IMG/VR virus record: IMGVR_UViG_3300031227_000482
Coordinates: 1 to 22,162 of that record
Origin: a virus
Length of the DNA: 22,162 nucleotides
Strand: one strand, 5' to 3'
The notes beneath the pieces were generated by a model that ran no database searches, had not been told where the DNA came from, and saw nothing but the letters and a program-made list of their open reading frames with translations. How positions within the stretch are numbered: the stretch's first letter is position 1; each line of letters starts with the position of its first letter. Both the position numbers and the translations under genes were made by a program. Shown here piece after piece: positions 14,105 through 22,162 of the stretch.

Positions 14105-15600
14105 TGGCAACAGCAATAGCAACGGCATTTGTAGACTTTCAGGCCAATACTACTGGTATAGATAGGGCTTTAAGAAAAACAAAAAAGAAAGTTGGTGGAT
14201 TAGGTATGGCTTTTGGTAAGTTAGGTAAGGGCTTGGCCATAGGCGCTGCTATTGGTGGTGTTCTATTATTGAGTAAGGCTGTAAGAGGTGCGTTTTCTGC
14301 CTTCGGAGCTGAGCAACAATCTATAGCAAAACTAAATGCTATTCTAAAATCTACTGGTGGCGCTGCTGGATTTACTTCTAAAGAATTAGTTGACATGGCT
14401 CAAGAGTTACAAAACGTTACTACAATATCTAATGATGTAGTTATTAATACTCAAGCCATGCTAGCAACGTTTAAGCATATTAAAGGTGACCAGTTCAAAA
14501 GAGCTACCGTTTCCGTTCTTGATATGTCTGAAGCTATGAAGAATGCTGGTAAGAGCGAAGCTGATGTTAAGGCAGCAGCTATTCAATTAGGTAAGGCTTT
14601 AAATGATCCTATAACACAAGTATCTGCACTTGCTAGAGTTGGTATTATGTTTTCAGCCAGTGAAAAAGAAATGATAAAAACAATGGCTAAGGCCGGAGAT
14701 ATGGTTGGCGCACAAGGAATTATATTAAACGAACTGGAAGAGGAATTTGGTGGAGTTGCTGCAGCTATGAAAAATACATTACCGGGAGCTATGAAGGGAT
14801 TAAGTAATGACTTTGGTGATTTAGGTAAGGCAATTTTAGGTGCATTTGGTGCCCAAGATATACAAGGAGTAATTAATTCTTTTGCTTTAAAAATAAGAAA
14901 AATTACTGAAACGATAAAGATAATGACCGAAAGAGGTGTATTTACAATATGGTTAAGTAATATTAAAGCTACTATGGGTAAGGCTTGGATAGCATTAAAA
15001 GCGCCATTTCAAATGATGGGAGCATTAATAGGTGCTAGTATTGCTAAGTGGGTTGAATCATTTAAGTGGTTAGGTCAGAGTTGGGCAAAAATAATTCAAG
15101 GTAAATTTGATGAAATAAAGCCTCCGCCTGAGCATTTCCTTATAGCAGGTATTAAAGCCGTTGCTGATGTAGCTATTAAAAATGGAATATTAATTGATAA
15201 ACTAGAGAATGAGCGTGTAGCTAAAAACAAAGCTGCTGGTAAGAAAAAAGTTGAAGAAGAAAAGGTTGTCGCTAAAAAAATTGAAGATATTGCTAAAGAG
15301 GTAGCAAAGGTTGTTGATAAAGAAGAAGTAAAGAAACAAAAAGCTAAAAAGAAAACATTAGGTATAGGTATTTCTTCTGGGTTCGAATCCATATCATCAT
15401 TGGCTCAGCAGGCATTTTTTCAAGGCACTGAAGGCGCAGGTGTTGCAGGTGTTGCAGGTGGTAATGTTGTAGGCGGTGGAGCGGGTGGAGCGGGTGGAGC
15501 TGATACTACTTTTAATTCCATATTAACAGTGTTAAAAAATATAGATAAAAATATTAATAACATAGCTAACGACCCAACAAGAGGAACCGTTTTTGCATAA
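14104..15600 (+). CDS. tail tape measure protein, 498 aa
   Basis: The protein sets tail length and passes through the tail during injection. Typical traits: residues 1-35 have an ATAFVDFQANTTGIDRALRKTKKKVGG start, then a hydrophobic stretch (about 39-66, LGKGLAIGAAIGGVLLLSKAVRG), long helical regions rich in Ala/Lys, a Lys/Glu coiled-coil (about 360-420), and a Gly-rich C-terminal tract with GAGVAGVAGG repeats. At about 1.5 angstrom per residue, 498 residues would give a tail of about 75 nm, fairly short for a siphovirus. The stop and start overlap with the chaperone gene (TAATG). No lytic transglycosylase or peptidase domain is evident. Confidence 0.88.
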   Translation: MATAIATAFVDFQANTTGIDRALRKTKKKVGGLGMAFGKLGKGLAIGAAIGGVLLLSKAVRGAFSAFGAEQQSIAKLNAILKSTGGAAGFTSKELVDMAQELQNVTTISNDVVINTQAMLATFKHIKGDQFKRATVSVLDMSEAMKNAGKSEADVKAAAIQLGKALNDPITQVSALARVGIMFSASEKEMIKTMAKAGDMVGAQGIILNELEEEFGGVAAAMKNTLPGAMKGLSNDFGDLGKAILGAFGAQDIQGVINSFALKIRKITETIKIMTERGVFTIWLSNIKATMGKAWIALKAPFQMMGALIGASIAKWVESFKWLGQSWAKIIQGKFDEIKPPPEHFLIAGIKAVADVAIKNGILIDKLENERVAKNKAAGKKKVEEEKVVAKKIEDIAKEVAKVVDKEEVKKQKAKKKTLGIGISSGFESISSLAQQAFFQGTEGAGVAGVAGGNVVGGGAGGAGGADTTFNSILTVLKNIDKNINNIANDPTRGTVFA

Positions 15601-15617
15601 TATATAAGGAGATTTAA

Positions 15618-16409
15618 ATGGGCGGATATTCGTTTTTACAAGAAAGCTATCAAGTAACTGAAGGAACTAAAGCATCTTCTGGGACAAAAGCGTTTAAGGT
15701 GGAAGCTGGTGGCTCAGATAGTTTACCAGACTTGGGCGATTCATTTGACATTGATCATTTAGGAGTTGTGGCTGTTACTAGAGTTAAGGTAATAACATTT
15801 TATGACCCAGTTGATACAGATAATAATGGCTATACTTGGACAGTTAATTATTCTACTACTGACCCAGAAGAATCGTCACCCGTTAATGATACAGATTGTG
15901 ATCAAAGAACATTTTCAGTTGGCGGTGAAATTTTCAGTGTTGATTCTAAAAATTCTAATTGGGGGTGGTCGATTGGAGATGTAGGTGAACCCCCCCAACC
16001 CGATTCTATTAAAGGACAGAAATTGTTTTTCTCAAATCCTATTGGTTTAATTTCATATACTAAAGAAATTGAGGAAGGTAGTTATGAGGCTTTTAAAGCT
16101 GAAGTAAAACTTAAAGCTGGAAAAATAAATAAAACTGATTTTGAGAATCTTGGAAAAGGTAATGTATTATTTCTAGGAACAAATGGAAGCTTACAATCAA
16201 AGGCAGACGGAACAAGGGTTTGGAAATTTACATTAAATTTTAAGTGGAGGTCAATATCAGATGGAATAACAGAAAACGCCTTTCAATACTTATTTAGCAA
16301 AGATGGTAATTGGGAGATTCCAGCAACTAGTACGGCAGGTGATGGTTCATTTGTAAAAAACCTATATTCAACCGCAGAATTTAATACTGGATTAATAGCT
16401 CCTGCTTAA
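15618..16409 (+). CDS. uncharacterised tail-module protein, 263 aa
   Basis: I do not recognise a named family. The N-terminus carries two EGTK/SGTK-like repeats (residues 14-25). The middle has beta-rich, Asp/Asn-rich segments. Residues 145-235 hold a patterned stretch (SYTKEIEEGSYEAFKAEVKLKAGKINKTDFENLGKGNVLFLG, then WKFTLNFKWRS), which looks structural. I have an impression of similar proteins in uncultured phages with Ser-linked fibres, but cannot name them. A good SD (AAGGAGA) and position right after the tape measure suggest a distal tail or baseplate role, by analogy with gene order. Confidence 0.6.
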   Translation: MGGYSFLQESYQVTEGTKASSGTKAFKVEAGGSDSLPDLGDSFDIDHLGVVAVTRVKVITFYDPVDTDNNGYTWTVNYSTTDPEESSPVNDTDCDQRTFSVGGEIFSVDSKNSNWGWSIGDVGEPPQPDSIKGQKLFFSNPIGLISYTKEIEEGSYEAFKAEVKLKAGKINKTDFENLGKGNVLFLGTNGSLQSKADGTRVWKFTLNFKWRSISDGITENAFQYLFSKDGNWEIPATSTAGDGSFVKNLYSTAEFNTGLIAPA

Positions 16410-16413
16410 TATT

Positions 16414-17301
16414 ATGCCTAAAGAAAATCAAATAAACCATCAAAAAGTTGGCGACAAAGCTGTTGATACTGAAAATTATAATAAGATAATTGACTCAGCT
16501 AATCAATTTAATAACCTATTTTTTGACCCCGTAACAATGGAATATTATAGTGACGATGGTATAAATATAATGTCAATAGCTAGCACTGGAACTGATGTAG
16601 ATTTAGATTCAGAAGCAACTGCCAAAGCAACTGACCCATCTGGCGGCCTTAGGAAAACATTAGAGAATAATCCTTCTTCTAATTCTGACAGTTATGAATA
16701 CCAACAAATATTTGATGCTAATAATGCGGCCGCTAATGCAACCTCTTCTGTACCTATTTTTATAGCAGATGATACGCCTCAGGCAGATAGTAATATAGGT
16801 GCGTCCGGGGCAACTAAATTTGTTGCATATGATTCTACATATAGACCACAGACTGACGATGAGCCTACAACAAAATCTTTTGAAATAACTACGGATATGG
16901 ACACAGACAATGTTCCTGACAAAGATAAGGTTTGGAACGAGGATACTAATTCTTTTAAAGAAACTAATCTATATGGAATAAAAGAAATTAATTATAATGC
17001 AGAAGAAATAACGACTGAAAAAATAGATTCCAGTGAAATAGAGTGGGAAGCCGGCTCAGAATTTACAGAAGCATCAGGCGATACTAAATATGTTTTAGTA
17101 GTAGTTAAGGGTGGAGAAACTCAAGAGGTTAAATATTTATATCCTACAGAGCTTAATGTAGTAACTAATATGACTTATGATGGTTATACTGGAGAATTAA
17201 TTATGACCAAAACTCCTGCATATGTTCTTGGGTATAGTACATCGGGTGAAGTTGAAGATATTATTACTACTGCATCTGATTGCCCACCTGCATATACATA
17301 A
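16414..17301 (+). CDS. uncharacterised acidic tail-module protein, 295 aa
   Basis: The protein is acidic (Asp/Glu/Thr/Ser-rich) and ends in CPPAYT. The N-terminus (MPKENQINHQKVGDKAVDTENYNKI) looks like a hydrophilic helix. Residues 100-150 are Ala/Ser-rich and the last third has a VLVVVKGGETQEVKYLYP strand pair. No transmembrane segment or known motif is visible. It starts 4 bases after the preceding stop, so the two are probably translated together. A tail structural role follows from position only. Confidence 0.55.
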   Translation: MPKENQINHQKVGDKAVDTENYNKIIDSANQFNNLFFDPVTMEYYSDDGINIMSIASTGTDVDLDSEATAKATDPSGGLRKTLENNPSSNSDSYEYQQIFDANNAAANATSSVPIFIADDTPQADSNIGASGATKFVAYDSTYRPQTDDEPTTKSFEITTDMDTDNVPDKDKVWNEDTNSFKETNLYGIKEINYNAEEITTEKIDSSEIEWEAGSEFTEASGDTKYVLVVVKGGETQEVKYLYPTELNVVTNMTYDGYTGELIMTKTPAYVLGYSTSGEVEDIITTASDCPPAYT

Positions 17302-17321
17302 TTTAATAGGGAGAAATATAA

Positions 17322-18107
17322 ATGCCATTACAGCGTAGAGGCGATACTGAAAGGTTACTAAAATTTGATACTGGCGATTTAATGAATGAGTGTTGCTGTC
17401 CGGGCTGTACCGATCCACCTTGTCATAAGTTTGAAGCCTGTTGTGATGGCGCTTATTATGACGACCTACCTACATATCCACATTATATAGTAATAACAAA
17501 TTCACAATATTTAACATTAGGTTCTCCTGATTGTGTTGTATATCATTATTGCTGTTATTGTGACCATAGCGAAACTATTGAACATACAACAGTTCAGAAT
17601 GAATCAGAAGTATATGCGAGTACTTATACAGATTGCTCTAGTTGTAATGATGATGACGGAGCAAATTGTGGAAACTGTAATCATTGTAATAGTTGTGATC
17701 CGCCACTTAATAATGTATATAAAGTAACGTATGATGTTACTTTAGATCCTGTATCTTGGCGTCCTGAAGATATCAAAAAGGCATCAAGGGAAATTAATGG
17801 AACTCATAATTTAGTATGGAATGGTGGTCCGGTAGGCGAATGGTGTAACTGGCAAGTACCTTCTGCTACTTTAAAATATTGGCGATTGAGCTTTACTTGG
17901 AGTTGGAGTTCAAAGTGGTGGTATGGAACTGCTATTGCAAACGCAGCATACTCAACAGCATACTATAGTCATTTCTATACTGTTAATGGTTATCCAATAC
18001 CTGAAGGAAACCCTTGTGTTATAGCTGACGCATATTTAACATTAGATGGAGCAATTTACCATCGTGTATTATTAGATGGTGGATCGGCTGTAATATCAGA
18101 GGTATAA
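17322..18107 (+). CDS. Cys-rich uncharacterised protein, 261 aa
   Basis: This protein has about 19 Cys, many clustered: an ECCCPGC cluster near residues 24-29, CC near 39, YCCYC near 76-80, and an NCGNCNHCNSC run near 115-125. The second half has few Cys and is rich in Trp/Tyr (WRLSFTWSWSSKWWYG). Such Cys could form metal sites or disulfides; a purely cytosolic metal-binding structure and a virion surface role both remain open. A GGGAGA SD precedes the ATG. The family is unknown to me. Its neighbours are tail and fibre genes, and the next small gene is also Cys-rich. Confidence 0.6.
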   Translation: MPLQRRGDTERLLKFDTGDLMNECCCPGCTDPPCHKFEACCDGAYYDDLPTYPHYIVITNSQYLTLGSPDCVVYHYCCYCDHSETIEHTTVQNESEVYASTYTDCSSCNDDDGANCGNCNHCNSCDPPLNNVYKVTYDVTLDPVSWRPEDIKKASREINGTHNLVWNGGPVGEWCNWQVPSATLKYWRLSFTWSWSSKWWYGTAIANAAYSTAYYSHFYTVNGYPIPEGNPCVIADAYLTLDGAIYHRVLLDGGSAVISEV

Positions 18108-18114
18108 GAACATA

Positions 18115-18384
18115 ATGAGTATATCTAATTTTTTTGAATCAATACACTGTAAAAGTAAGGCGCATTGTAAAACGTGTAGGAATTTAAATGGTGGTCAGAA
18201 ATGGAGAATAGCTGTTAATGGTGAAGTGAATCCTGATTTCGAATGTCCTTATGGAAAGAAGTGGTTAAGTAAGCAAAAATCTAAAGTAAAATCTAAAGTA
18301 AAATCTAAAGTAAAATCTAAAGGTTGCGGTGGATGTTCTGGCAAAAAGAATAAGTTCAAAGAGCTATTGAAATCTATAGTGTAA
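18115..18384 (+). CDS. small Cys-rich, Lys-rich protein, 89 aa
   Basis: An N-terminal domain (residues 9-45) has C-x5-C-x2-C (CKSKAHCKTC) and a later FECPYGKKW; together four Cys could form a zinc site. A KSKV repeat follows, encoded by a 12-bp DNA unit repeated about 3.8 times (18277-18322), then CGGC and a Lys-rich end. I recall a similar HCRTCR...CPxGxxW pattern in other uncultured phage tail modules, but have no name for it. It starts 7 bases after the preceding stop without a strong SD, so coupling is likely. Confidence 0.6.
   Translation: MSISNFFESIHCKSKAHCKTCRNLNGGQKWRIAVNGEVNPDFECPYGKKWLSKQKSKVKSKVKSKVKSKGCGGCSGKKNKFKELLKSIV
18277..18322 (+). repeat. 12-bp in-frame tandem repeat (AAATCTAAAGTA), 3.8 copies
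   Basis: Three perfect units (18277-18312) and a partial fourth encode KSKV repeats in the small Cys-rich protein. This is another slippage-type expansion that preserves the frame. Confidence 0.9.
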
Positions 18385-18443
18385 CGATTTATATTAAAAT
18401 CATTAAAATTACTATAAGGATTTATAATTAAAGGAGAATCAAA

Positions 18444-19259
18444 ATGCCAGAGATAGAAGTAAATGTCCAAAATCAAAACGAATTATTTTCAATTATAGCT
18501 ACTAAATTCACTGAGTTTACTCAAAGGGTGTATTTTTACACTGAAGTCCTAGGCGTAAAAACTGATAGAAACCTAACGGCAGACGAAACAACTACGTTTT
18601 ATTTCTTTGTAAAACGTTCATCTAGCGAGGTTGTTGAAGTAGAGGGAACATTTACGGCTGGTAATAATTACGCAGACTATGATTTTACAACTGCAAAAAC
18701 TGCGGTTGACGGGACCTTTACAGCCTCCGTTGTAATATCTGACTCTGATGACAATCCTCAAGTTATGGGTGATGGGTCTATATTCTTTGAGTTAAACCCC
18801 GGAACCGGAACTTCCACTGAATTAGATACTTCCATAATCGTCAACTGGAGTTCAATAACTTCCATTGGCCTCCGTCCATGGAATATGGGTAATGAGATAA
18901 CTATCATAAGTAATTGCGCATCTTCCCCTTATGACGTTGCTATTAATGATGCAGGAACAACCTTCTTTTTAGATGAGAGTTTAGCTTGCGATTTTACTTT
19001 CAATCTTCCCACAGCTTCCAACTCTTTTAGTTCTACTCGTTCTTTACAGTTCGCCTTTCAGCAGAATAACAATGCTAATGTTATGATAATACAAGCTCCT
19101 ACTGGCGAAACTATTGCTGACTCTTCTGCTGGAGGGACTGTAAAGAGTGTTAGGAATTGGGGGTCAAGTCAAATTCCTATTGCGATGATAGAAGTTAGAC
19201 CTATTAGTACGACCACTTGGCAAATAGTAGAAATATATTCTGCTTTCGAAACAACTTAA
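18444..19259 (+). CDS. probable tail fibre / baseplate protein, 271 aa
   Basis: The N-terminal half (residues 30-130) reads as a beta-sandwich: YFYTEVLGVKTDRNLTADETTTFYFFVKRSSSEVVEVEGTF then YDFTTAKTAVDGTFTASVVISD, similar in style to baseplate N-terminal domains. The C-terminal half (about 145-270) looks like a beta-strand-rich tail-fibre domain: NEITIISNCASS...TTFFLDES..CDFTFNLPTA, an ANVMIIQAPTGETI strand pair and a final WQIVEIYSAFETT. These resemblances are by pattern, not by a confident family match. A strong AAAGGAGA SD precedes it and it lies directly before a Ser-linked adhesin. Confidence 0.6.
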   Translation: MPEIEVNVQNQNELFSIIATKFTEFTQRVYFYTEVLGVKTDRNLTADETTTFYFFVKRSSSEVVEVEGTFTAGNNYADYDFTTAKTAVDGTFTASVVISDSDDNPQVMGDGSIFFELNPGTGTSTELDTSIIVNWSSITSIGLRPWNMGNEITIISNCASSPYDVAINDAGTTFFLDESLACDFTFNLPTASNSFSSTRSLQFAFQQNNNANVMIIQAPTGETIADSSAGGTVKSVRNWGSSQIPIAMIEVRPISTTTWQIVEIYSAFETT

Positions 19260-19278
19260 AATTTAATAGGGATATTTA

Positions 19279-21390
19279 ATGGCCGTAACATTCAGATCAA
19301 ATGCCTTAACGCAGAGTTCAATTAATGTTCTTACTATTAATTGTACATTACCTGCTGGACTTGCCGTTGATGATTTAATGATTCTTCATATTTGCTCTAA
19401 TTCAGGTGGTAATGTAGAGCCAGACCCTCTAACTGGCTGGAATAGAATATTTAGAGAAGGCTTTGGTGGAAGTCAAGTCGTATTAATAAAAGTAACTGTT
19501 CAGGCAGATATTGATGCTGGATTTATTACTGTTGACCAAGATGGGCAGAACGGACCTATAATGGCTAACCTTACTGCTTTTAATGGAGTTGATACGACTG
19601 ATCCTATTTCTGAAATTCAAAATACTTCCTATGCAGGTCCGCCTTTTATTATTCCATCCATTACTCCTGACACAAACAATTCGTTAATGGTGTTAATGGC
19701 TAATAGACCTAGTAATAGTAGTTCTTTTAGTGGATATAGTATAGCTGTTTCAAATCCATCTTGGACTGAGCATTATGATGTTAAGGCAACGGCTGAATGG
19801 GCTGGTAGTCAAGCAATGGCAACTGGATCAAGAGCCTCAAGTGTATCAACTGGATTAGGTAATATAGATTCAACGGGTTATGGACATGGCATTATGTTTT
19901 CTATAAATCCTGACGGTTTTGATTATGATAGTTCAAGTTCTTCATCTTCTTCGTTATCTTCTGAGTCAAGCCTATCTTCTTCCTCTTCTTCTCAATCAGA
20001 TGGATATTACTGTTGCACGGATCCTGAATGTTTCTCAACAGATGCTACTTGTTCTCATTTTTCTGCTTGGACAATTAATGGTGCGACGCAAGATACAACT
20101 GACAATTGTTCCTTACACGGAAGTACATCTTATTTCTTACCGGACAATGGACAGGTAAGATTATATAAAGATGCAGGTAAAACATCCTTAGTTGCTACTG
20201 GTCAGGCTGCTGGCGCAGGAACGATTACGTTAACAGAGAGGAATGATTCAGGTATAACTGGTTCTGTTGTATGGGATGGTTCTTCAAGTATAACTAATTT
20301 TACATTAGATTGCTTACACAGTTCTTCAAGTTCTTCTGATTTTTCTTCTTCAAGTACGTCTGAAAGCTCTGAGTCTGAAGGTAATACATCAAGCTTTAGT
20401 AGTTCTTCGAGTTCAACTGAGGGCTGTTATTGCGACACGTGGGAATGCACAGGTGATTGCACTCATTTTTCTGCTTGGGATTTTTTAGGAACGAACCTTA
20501 ATAATACTAATGATTGTAAGTTGTATATATTATTCGATTCATTTGTTGCTAATACACAGCAAGTACAGGTTTACTCAGATGCTGCATATACTAGCTTAGT
20601 TGCAATTGGTCAAGCTGGGTATGTTACAATAGAATTACTTGAGCAGAATAGTTCAGGAATAACAGGTGTAGTAACTTGGGATTTAGTAGTTGTATCATCT
20701 CCTTCGTCTGCTATTGTAGAATGTGATCTATATGCATTAAGTTCTTCAACTAGTTCCTCTTCTTCATATGGCGAAAGTTCATCTAGTAGTTCTGAACAAC
20801 TTAGTGATTCTTCTGAGGGATTTTCATCAAGTTCATCAAGTTCTATTTCAAGCGCATCTACTAATTCAAGTTCTAGCTCAGAAGGAAATAGTTCATCTTC
20901 GAGTTCGACATCGAGTTCTTCTTCTAGTTCTTCGAGTCAATCTAATTCAAGTAATAGTAGTTCTTCTTCTGAAGGTAATAGTTCTTCTTCGAGCACTTCA
21001 TCTTCTTCTGAATCTCAAGAGTTTACGGCTGATGGTTGGACTTGGGGATATGCCACTCCTACCGGAACGGATGCAGTAAAATGGACGAACTGGAAATATA
21101 AAGAATCAGCAGTAGAGGCTAGAAACACAGGCGATTATGGAAATCTTGAGGTTAAGAATCATGAGTCATTTGTATCAGACGTAAAGAATTCATTAACAAC
21201 TCAGGAAAAATTAATAACAATATCTTATGACGACTATGGAACCGGCTTTGGTAGCGGGGATGTTTATTATAGGTCAAGTAATACAATATTTAGTCAGGAT
21301 AGTAATGAAGTAGCTGGACCTTCTTGGGTTTCTTATAGTGAAGCTATTCAAATATACAATAGATATATACAAATTATGGTGGTTATATAA
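19279..21390 (+). CDS. modular Ser-linked tail adhesin/fibre protein, 703 aa
   Basis: The product has a bead-on-string design. Residues 1-217: a beta-rich N-terminal domain (LAVDDLMILHICS..TGWNRIFREG..., then AFNGVDTTDPIS), a layout seen in phage tail and surface adhesins. Residues 242-345 and 383-482: two copies of a Cys-containing module, each with a CSHFSAW or CTHFSAW motif, a V(R/Q)(L/V)Y...AG/A..TSLVA strand pair and an NSSGITG or NDSGITG near the end. Residues 579-703: an aromatic C-terminal domain (GWTWGYATPTG...). Ser-rich linkers occupy 218-240, 346-382 and 487-578. Its stop overlaps the next start (TAATG). Carbohydrate or cell-surface binding is likely but not shown. Confidence 0.75.
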   Translation: MAVTFRSNALTQSSINVLTINCTLPAGLAVDDLMILHICSNSGGNVEPDPLTGWNRIFREGFGGSQVVLIKVTVQADIDAGFITVDQDGQNGPIMANLTAFNGVDTTDPISEIQNTSYAGPPFIIPSITPDTNNSLMVLMANRPSNSSSFSGYSIAVSNPSWTEHYDVKATAEWAGSQAMATGSRASSVSTGLGNIDSTGYGHGIMFSINPDGFDYDSSSSSSSSLSSESSLSSSSSSQSDGYYCCTDPECFSTDATCSHFSAWTINGATQDTTDNCSLHGSTSYFLPDNGQVRLYKDAGKTSLVATGQAAGAGTITLTERNDSGITGSVVWDGSSSITNFTLDCLHSSSSSSDFSSSSTSESSESEGNTSSFSSSSSSTEGCYCDTWECTGDCTHFSAWDFLGTNLNNTNDCKLYILFDSFVANTQQVQVYSDAAYTSLVAIGQAGYVTIELLEQNSSGITGVVTWDLVVVSSPSSAIVECDLYALSSSTSSSSSYGESSSSSSEQLSDSSEGFSSSSSSSISSASTNSSSSSEGNSSSSSSTSSSSSSSSSQSNSSNSSSSSEGNSSSSSTSSSSESQEFTADGWTWGYATPTGTDAVKWTNWKYKESAVEARNTGDYGNLEVKNHESFVSDVKNSLTTQEKLITISYDDYGTGFGSGDVYYRSSNTIFSQDSNEVAGPSWVSYSEAIQIYNRYIQIMVVI

Positions 21391-22162
21391 TGCCAAGCGA
21401 AAGTTCATCCAGCTCAAGTAGAGATAGCTCAAGTAGTTCTAGCATAGATTCTAGCTCTTCAAGTTCGGAACAATATAGCGAAAGCTCAGGTAGTTCTTTA
21501 AGCTCAAGTTCTGAACAATATAGTGAAAGTTCAGATAGTTCTAGCTCATCGTCAAATCCTCCAACAGTTATTTACTATGACGACTTCAGCACACCATTAG
21601 GTTCATATCTTAATGGCACTGCTCCAGATACTAGACCATCATCGGAAGTATGGTATGCTTCTACAACGGACACTAGCTTAGGAGAGAGATATATTGATGC
21701 TAGTGGAGTCGTAGGTGGTGCGGCTGTCGATGCGGCAAATTTTACAGTAGCAGCACATCTTCCGTTTGTTCCAGTACAGGGTAAAATTTATGAATTATCT
21801 GCTGATATAACACCAAGAGAATCCGACTACCGAACTCAAATAGCATTGGGCTTTAGTCAGTATAATGGGCTGAATGGTGGTTATAGACAGGCTGGTATAA
21901 GCGGCTACGGCAATGAGCGTTTATATCTGAACGGTAACGATGCAACTGGTAAGATTGGTGTATCACCGGGTGTAATGAACAATGGACTTGATGCCGATGT
22001 AGGGGATTTTAACCGTGACCAGAAATATGCAGTGAAGATTGTTTTTGATACTGGTGAAGTTTTATCTGCTGATTGGACTATGGAATTCTTTATTGATGGA
22101 GTTCAGACACAAGCCCCTACCAAAGTTGATACTGGTGATTATGGAGATATTGCTTTTGTAGG
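21390..22162 (+). CDS. Ser-linked LamG-like fibre/adhesin protein (3' end outside window)
   Basis: An open frame begins at ATG 21390, overlapping the previous stop, and runs off the window end (257 codons seen). The product begins directly with a Ser-rich linker (about residues 3-58, containing two EQYSESS units). A concanavalin/LamG-like beta domain follows: YYDDFSTPLGSYLNGTAPDTRPS (about 65-87), GKIYELSADITP, IALGFSQYN, and a later WTMEFFIDGVQT. DDF/NGTAPDT openings are common in such sugar- or matrix-binding domains. There is no N-terminal anchor before the linker, which is odd for a virion protein. Function is inferred from fold pattern and neighbours. Confidence 0.75.
   Translation, partial: MPSESSSSSSRDSSSSSSIDSSSSSSEQYSESSGSSLSSSSEQYSESSDSSSSSSNPPTVIYYDDFSTPLGSYLNGTAPDTRPSSEVWYASTTDTSLGERYIDASGVVGGAAVDAANFTVAAHLPFVPVQGKIYELSADITPRESDYRTQIALGFSQYNGLNGGYRQAGISGYGNERLYLNGNDATGKIGVSPGVMNNGLDADVGDFNRDQKYAVKIVFDTGEVLSADWTMEFFIDGVQTQAPTKVDTGDYGDIAFV

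Noticed and set aside
20000-21570. Diversity-generating retroelement target region in the adhesin genes
   Set aside because: The repeated modules are diverged domain copies; no reverse transcriptase or matching template repeat is visible in the window.

Overview
The window is part of the genome of a tailed double-stranded DNA bacteriophage (or prophage): the packaging, head and tail module of a siphovirus-like phage with an HK97-fold capsid. Every gene I can support lies on the + strand. The order is the classic late order: small and large terminase, portal, prohead protease, major capsid, head-tail connectors, tail terminator, tail tube, tail chaperone with a frameshift, tape measure, tail-tip and fibre proteins. 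The DNA is AT-rich, genes are tightly packed and most have clear Shine-Dalgarno (SD) sites, so the host is a bacterium. The host cannot be named from the sequence. Serine-rich linkers and small Cys-rich proteins next to fibre genes remind me of uncultured phages attributed to Lentisphaerae, Planctomycetes or Verrucomicrobia, but that is an impression only. No integrase, lysis, replication or tRNA gene is visible.

Layout. 1-746: end of an unknown gene and two small Lys-rich proteins. 747-1195: a non-coding stretch full of tandem repeats and two perfect hairpins. 1196-1975: a phage-encoded sigma-70-like factor, a candidate late-gene regulator. 1976-2720: a non-coding, repeat-rich stretch just before the terminase genes. 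2721-5295: terminase subunits, the large one with a long low-complexity N-terminal extension. 5380-10851: portal, protease and two tandem HK97-type capsid proteins, the second carrying a Ser linker and an extra C-terminal module. 10902-13235: connector, head closure, gp10-like, tail terminator and tail tube. 13266-14104: tail assembly chaperone with an A_AAA_AAA -1 frameshift. 14104-15600: a short tape measure protein. 15618-22162: uncharacterised tail proteins, two Cys-rich proteins, and modular Ser-linked fibre/adhesin proteins, the last cut by the window end.

The genes form a virion-building line. Terminase packages DNA through the portal into a shell built from the capsid paralogues and matured by the protease. 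Connectors close the head. The tube assembles around the tape measure with the G/GT chaperones. The Ser-linked proteins on tail, and apparently on the capsid, likely contact the host surface or mucus-like polymers.

The most unusual signals are: a 7-mer (GCCCGAC/GTCGGGC) with ten exact copies in 428-3227 and none seen in the other 19 kb; two covarying hairpins at 1017-1090; the paired capsid genes, one with a displayed module; and many in-frame short tandem repeats with periods that are multiples of three.
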